This document shows positions 8,030 to 9,536 of a stretch of DNA of 9,536 nt, one piece after another. Positions within the stretch are counted from its first letter, which is position 1; the number at the start of each line of letters is the position of its first letter. The stretch lies in contig DVNF01000110.1 in assembly GCA_018714575.1 (NCBI GenBank), positions 1-9,536 on the forward strand. Reading direction: 5' to 3'. The stretch is from Candidatus Stercoripulliclostridium merdigallinarum (GTDB lineage: Bacteria > Bacillota > Clostridia > Christensenellales > DTU072). Below the pieces are notes generated by a model, which worked only from the letters and a program-made list of their open reading frames with translations, ran no database searches and had not been told where the DNA came from. The translations under genes and the position numbers were made by a program.

Positions 8030-8036
8030 CCTCCTT
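8030..8036 (-). promoter_or_regulatory. Ribosome binding site fixing the RHH gene start
   Basis: AAGGAGG on the minus strand lies 5 nt before the ATG at 8024. It rules out the longer reading that begins with GTG at 8057, which would place the start codon upstream of the -10 box. Confidence 0.85.
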
Positions 8037-8047
8037 TTGATGTAGCG

Positions 8048-8076
8048 AGTATACCACCTTGGCAAAAATTTGTCAA
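8048..8076 (-). promoter_or_regulatory. Near-consensus sigma-A promoter of the RHH-clpB unit
   Basis: On the minus strand a perfect -35 TTGACA (8076-8071), a 17-bp spacer and a -10 TATACT (8053-8048) give one of the best promoter matches possible. Transcription should start near 8041, leaving only about 17 nt of leader before the ATG at 8024. I saw no CIRCE inverted repeat (TTAGCACTC type) and no CtsR heptad direct repeat (GGTCAAA type) around it, although those are the usual clpB controls in Bacillota. Confidence 0.9.
8059..8076. promoter_or_regulatory. 18-bp near-palindrome covering the -35 box, candidate operator
   Basis: The plus strand reads TTGGCAAAAATTTGTCAA: half-sites TTGGCAAA and TTTGTCAA (the latter reads TTGACAAA on the minus strand) separated by AA, with one mismatch in eight pairs. 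It covers the whole -35 hexamer and 12 bp of spacer, so a bound protein would block RNA polymerase. A link to the adjacent RHH protein is inference. Part of the symmetry comes from the -35 consensus and the AT-rich centre. Confidence 0.4.
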
Positions 8077-8192
8077 CAGATTTACATAAATTTTTATACA
8101 AAGTTTAAATTTTTGTTTGCACCGTTATCGGGAAAATCATATACTATTACTATGGCTTTACCGAAAAAATCCTTATATCTATATATCTATGC

Positions 8193-8226
8193 AAATAAAA
8201 CAAAAGACCCGCCGATCAGGCGGGTC
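8193..8226 (-). terminator. Intrinsic terminator after tRNA-Gln
   Basis: A perfect 8-bp stem, GACCCGCC (8206-8213) with GGCGGGTC (8219-8226), closes a 5-nt loop. On the minus strand it is followed by TTTTGTTTTATTT. It begins two nucleotides after the encoded CCA of the tRNA, so it closes the DUF1858-tRNA transcript. The AT-rich 8077-8192 stretch that follows, up to the next promoter, shows no gene on either strand. Confidence 0.92.
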
Positions 8227-8228
8227 AG

Positions 8229-8302
8229 TGGCAGGAGTAGTAAGAATCGAACTTACATCAAGGGGGTCAGAGTCCCTTGTGCTACCATTGCACCATACTC
8301 CA
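8229..8302 (-). tRNA. tRNA-Gln (anticodon CUG) with encoded CCA
   Basis: Hand folding gives: acceptor TGGAGTA with TACTCCT, D stem GTGC/GCAC with loop AATGGTA, anticodon stem AGGGA/CCCCT with loop CTCTGAC (anticodon CTG), a 4-nt variable loop TGAT, T stem GTAAG/CTTAC with loop TTCGATT, discriminator G73, and CCA at 8231-8229. The CUG anticodon and G73 both point to glutamine. Two pairs are off: position 1 against 72 is U-U, and the bottom anticodon-stem pair 31-39 is A-C. All other stem pairs are Watson-Crick. An unpaired or weak 1-72 pair is in keeping with tRNA-Gln, which normally has a weak U1-A72. It reads CAG codons. The 5' end lies 22 bp after the DUF1858-type gene with no promoter of its own visible, so it is probably processed from that mRNA. 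Confidence 0.93.
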
Positions 8303-8324
8303 ATGTTGTTAAATTGTTTAAATG

Positions 8325-8531
8325 TTACTGATTGTCGGCGGCGTTCAATGCTGCGACCATAACTTCGGCGTCAACGCCATGGACCATGGCGGCTTCTTCT
8401 ATGGATTCGCTGCGGGAGCAAGGGCATTGCAGACAATGCATACCGAACTTACCTATTAATACTTCCGCGACCGCTTCGGGGTTTTTCGCGTTGTCCAAAA
8501 CATCGCCGATCACCATATCTTTGGTTATCAT
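8325..8531 (-). CDS. DUF1858 / redox-disulfide domain small protein
   Basis: This 68-residue protein matches by recollection the DUF1858 family, also described as the hybrid-cluster-protein-associated redox disulfide domain. The features are an N-terminal MITKDMVIGDVLDNAKNPEAV helix region, then GMHCLQCPCSRSESIEEAA with a CXXC motif (C33, C36) and a third cysteine at C38, then HGVD near 52-55. The CXXC pair probably undergoes thiol-disulfide exchange or binds metal. Family members are common in anaerobes near redox genes, but the biological role is not established. The protein is complete and at its family's usual small size. The start ATG at 8531 has AAGGAGG (8547-8541) 9 nt upstream and a strong promoter directly before it. 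tRNA-Gln follows after 22 bp. No hybrid-cluster (prismane) gene is in this window. Confidence 0.9.
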   Translation of the reverse strand: MITKDMVIGDVLDNAKNPEAVAEVLIGKFGMHCLQCPCSRSESIEEAAMVHGVDAEVMVAALNAADNQ

Positions 8532-8561
8532 ACAGTTAAACCTCCTTTTGAAGTCTTAACT

Positions 8562-8590
8562 ATTATATACCGCTACGGCGATTTTATCAA
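8562..8590 (-). promoter_or_regulatory. Near-consensus sigma-A promoter of the DUF1858-tRNA-Gln unit
   Basis: On the minus strand, -35 TTGATA (8590-8585), a 17-bp spacer and a perfect -10 TATAAT (8567-8562). The start point would be near 8555, about 24 nt before the ATG. A strong constitutive promoter fits a transcript that also has to supply a tRNA. Confidence 0.9.
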
Positions 8591-8594
8591 GTAA

Positions 8595-8741
8595 TTTTTA
8601 CGCCTTTTTACGGTAAAGATTTGTTTTCGTTTCACGGTACGAAGACCTACGTCCGCGCGACGAAACTTTCACGGTCGGAATTACCCTATTATTTTCCTCC
8701 GTCGGTTACCGCCCGTTACCGTTTATTAGCGTCCGTTACGG
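8595..8741. repeat. Cluster of short helically phased repeats upstream of the DUF1858 promoter
   Basis: On the minus strand, three imperfect 11-mers lie at 8740-8730 (CGTAACGGACG), 8720-8710 (GGTAACGGGCG) and 8710-8700 (GGTAACCGACG), stepped by 20 and 10 bp. CCGTGAAA follows twice, 38 bp apart (plus strand TTTCACGGT at 8668-8676 and 8630-8638). CGTAAAAA appears twice, 10 bp apart (8612-8605 and 8602-8595), ending 4 bp before the -35 box. The first copies overlap the 3' end of the ATP-grasp gene. I see no terminator for that gene here. Function unknown; the stretch could hold activator sites or be chance similarity. Confidence 0.3.
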
Positions 8742-9536
8742 AAATTATGTGACGTACGTATTTTTCAGCTACGTTTATGCCCGTTACCTGCTCTATGCCT
8801 TTAAAAAAGGCGTTAGAATTGACTTCGCACAGATAGTATCCGTTTTCATCGAACAAAACGTCGACTCCGCAGTAGTCCAGATTCAAAATTTTCGCCGCCT
8901 TTTCAGCCATTTCCACGACTGCTTTCGGAGGATTTACCGGGATACCAACGCCGCCTAGTTCGATATTCGAACGGTAATCGTTTTTAGACTGCCTGATCAT
9001 CGCGGCGACGCAACGCCCACCTATCACGATCAAGCGAATATCCTTGCCGCGACTGCCGGCGATAAATTTTTGATACAGATGCGGTCGGCACTTCAACTCT
9101 TCCGCGGTAGCCCGTAATTCCGCAAAATCGTTTACCATATACACTTCCTTGCCCATCGAGCCGTAACAAGCCTTTGCTATCAGCGGAAAACCCAGCTTTT
9201 CGGCAACGATCCGCAAACTTTCTTCCGGCACGGCTTCGCCCGGAGTGTAACACAATAACCCGGGTAAGGTTTCCGGCATAGGGATACCCGATCCCGACAG
9301 ACAGATCGCCGTGGTCATCTTGTCGTCGCATTTTTCTATGGCGTCGAAGTTGTTGAACAAGCGTAAACCGCTTTGTTCCAACATCCTGGCAATATATTTA
9401 TCCTTATCCAAATAAATAACGAATTCGTAGTCATCGGCTTTGCAACCTATCGAACCGCCGTCGTTTATTTGACACAAAAAATAGCGGTTTTTGATAATGT
9501 CCGCCTGGAAACCGACCTTTTCAAGCTCCTCTTTCA
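8716..9536 (-). CDS. RimK/LysX-like ATP-grasp ligase (5' end outside window)
   Basis: An ATP-grasp enzyme that joins a carboxylate to an amine through an acylphosphate, using ATP and Mg2+. The closest families I recognise are RimK (glutamate ligase on ribosomal S6 or poly-glutamate) and LysX. The frame stays open to the right edge, giving 272 visible residues; about 20-30 are missing by comparison with RimK (300 in E. coli). Counting from the first whole visible codon: glycine-rich loop AKACYGSMGKEV at 120-131, LYQKFIAGSRGKDIRLIVIGG at 153-173, NDYRSNIELGGVG at 185-197, and metal-binding GVDVLF (D225) with CEVNSN (E237, N239). The C-terminal KGIEQVTGINV (244-254) is typical of RimK-like proteins. 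A TTG at 9477 is a possible but unlikely start, because RimK-like sequence continues upstream of it. Substrate cannot be assigned. It has no clear terminator before the next promoter. Confidence 0.92.
   Translation of the reverse strand, partial: KEELEKVGFQADIIKNRYFLCQINDGGSIGCKADDYEFVIYLDKDKYIARMLEQSGLRLFNNFDAIEKCDDKMTTAICLSGSGIPMPETLPGLLCYTPGEAVPEESLRIVAEKLGFPLIAKACYGSMGKEVYMVNDFAELRATAEELKCRPHLYQKFIAGSRGKDIRLIVIGGRCVAAMIRQSKNDYRSNIELGGVGIPVNPPKAVVEMAEKAAKILNLDYCGVDVLFDENGYYLCEVNSNAFFKGIEQVTGINVAEKYVRHIISVTDANKR

Noticed and set aside
8025..8057. Extended start (GTG at 8057) for the RHH protein
   Set aside because: The GTG lies upstream of the -10 box (8048-8053), so it would not be transcribed, and the ATG at 8024 has an ideal ribosome binding site.
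8077..8192. CIRCE or CtsR heat-shock operator upstream of the RHH-clpB unit
   Set aside because: Neither the TTAGCACTC inverted repeat nor GGTCAAA-type direct repeats can be found on either strand of the promoter region.
9475..9477. TTG start for the ATP-grasp protein
   Set aside because: The frame stays open to the window edge with sequence that fits the N-terminal domain of RimK-like enzymes, and no ribosome binding site is placed before this TTG.

Overview
The window reads as chromosomal DNA of a Gram-positive-type anaerobe, most likely class Clostridia of the Bacillota. This rests on near-consensus sigma-A promoters, strong AGGAGG-type ribosome binding sites, a heterodimeric ABC exporter of the TM287/288 kind, and a small DUF1858-type redox-disulfide protein. 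The species cannot be told from the sequence. Every gene I support lies on the minus strand, so transcription runs from right to left.

Right to left: (i) 9536-8716 holds most of a RimK/LysX-like ATP-grasp ligase whose N-terminus is outside the window. (ii) About 125 bp of intergenic DNA with short phased repeats leads into a near-perfect promoter. It drives a 68-residue DUF1858-type CXXC protein, then 22 bp later a tRNA-Gln(CUG) with encoded CCA, closed by a strong intrinsic terminator. (iii) A second near-consensus promoter, whose -35 box lies inside an 18-bp near-palindrome, drives a 218-residue protein with an N-terminal ribbon-helix-helix (RHH) domain. clpB follows 28 bp later with no terminator or promoter visible between them, then an intrinsic terminator. 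(iv) A third promoter starts an ABC exporter operon. Its first gene encodes a 1044-residue half-transporter with about 470 extra residues between TM1 and TM2 and a degenerate ATP site (Asp for Glu after Walker B, Gln for the switch His). It overlaps by ATGA the second half-transporter, which runs off the left edge just after Walker A.

The two ABC genes almost certainly form one heterodimeric exporter, with the large extracytoplasmic insert only on the degenerate subunit. The RHH protein sits where a dedicated regulator of the ClpB disaggregase would sit. I saw no CIRCE or CtsR operator upstream, so RHH-based control of clpB is a reasonable but untested hypothesis. The most unusual items are the ABC insert, the RHH-clpB unit with its candidate operator, and the odd pairs (U1-U72, A31-C39) in the tRNA-Gln. 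I see no mobile element, CRISPR array, phage gene or origin.
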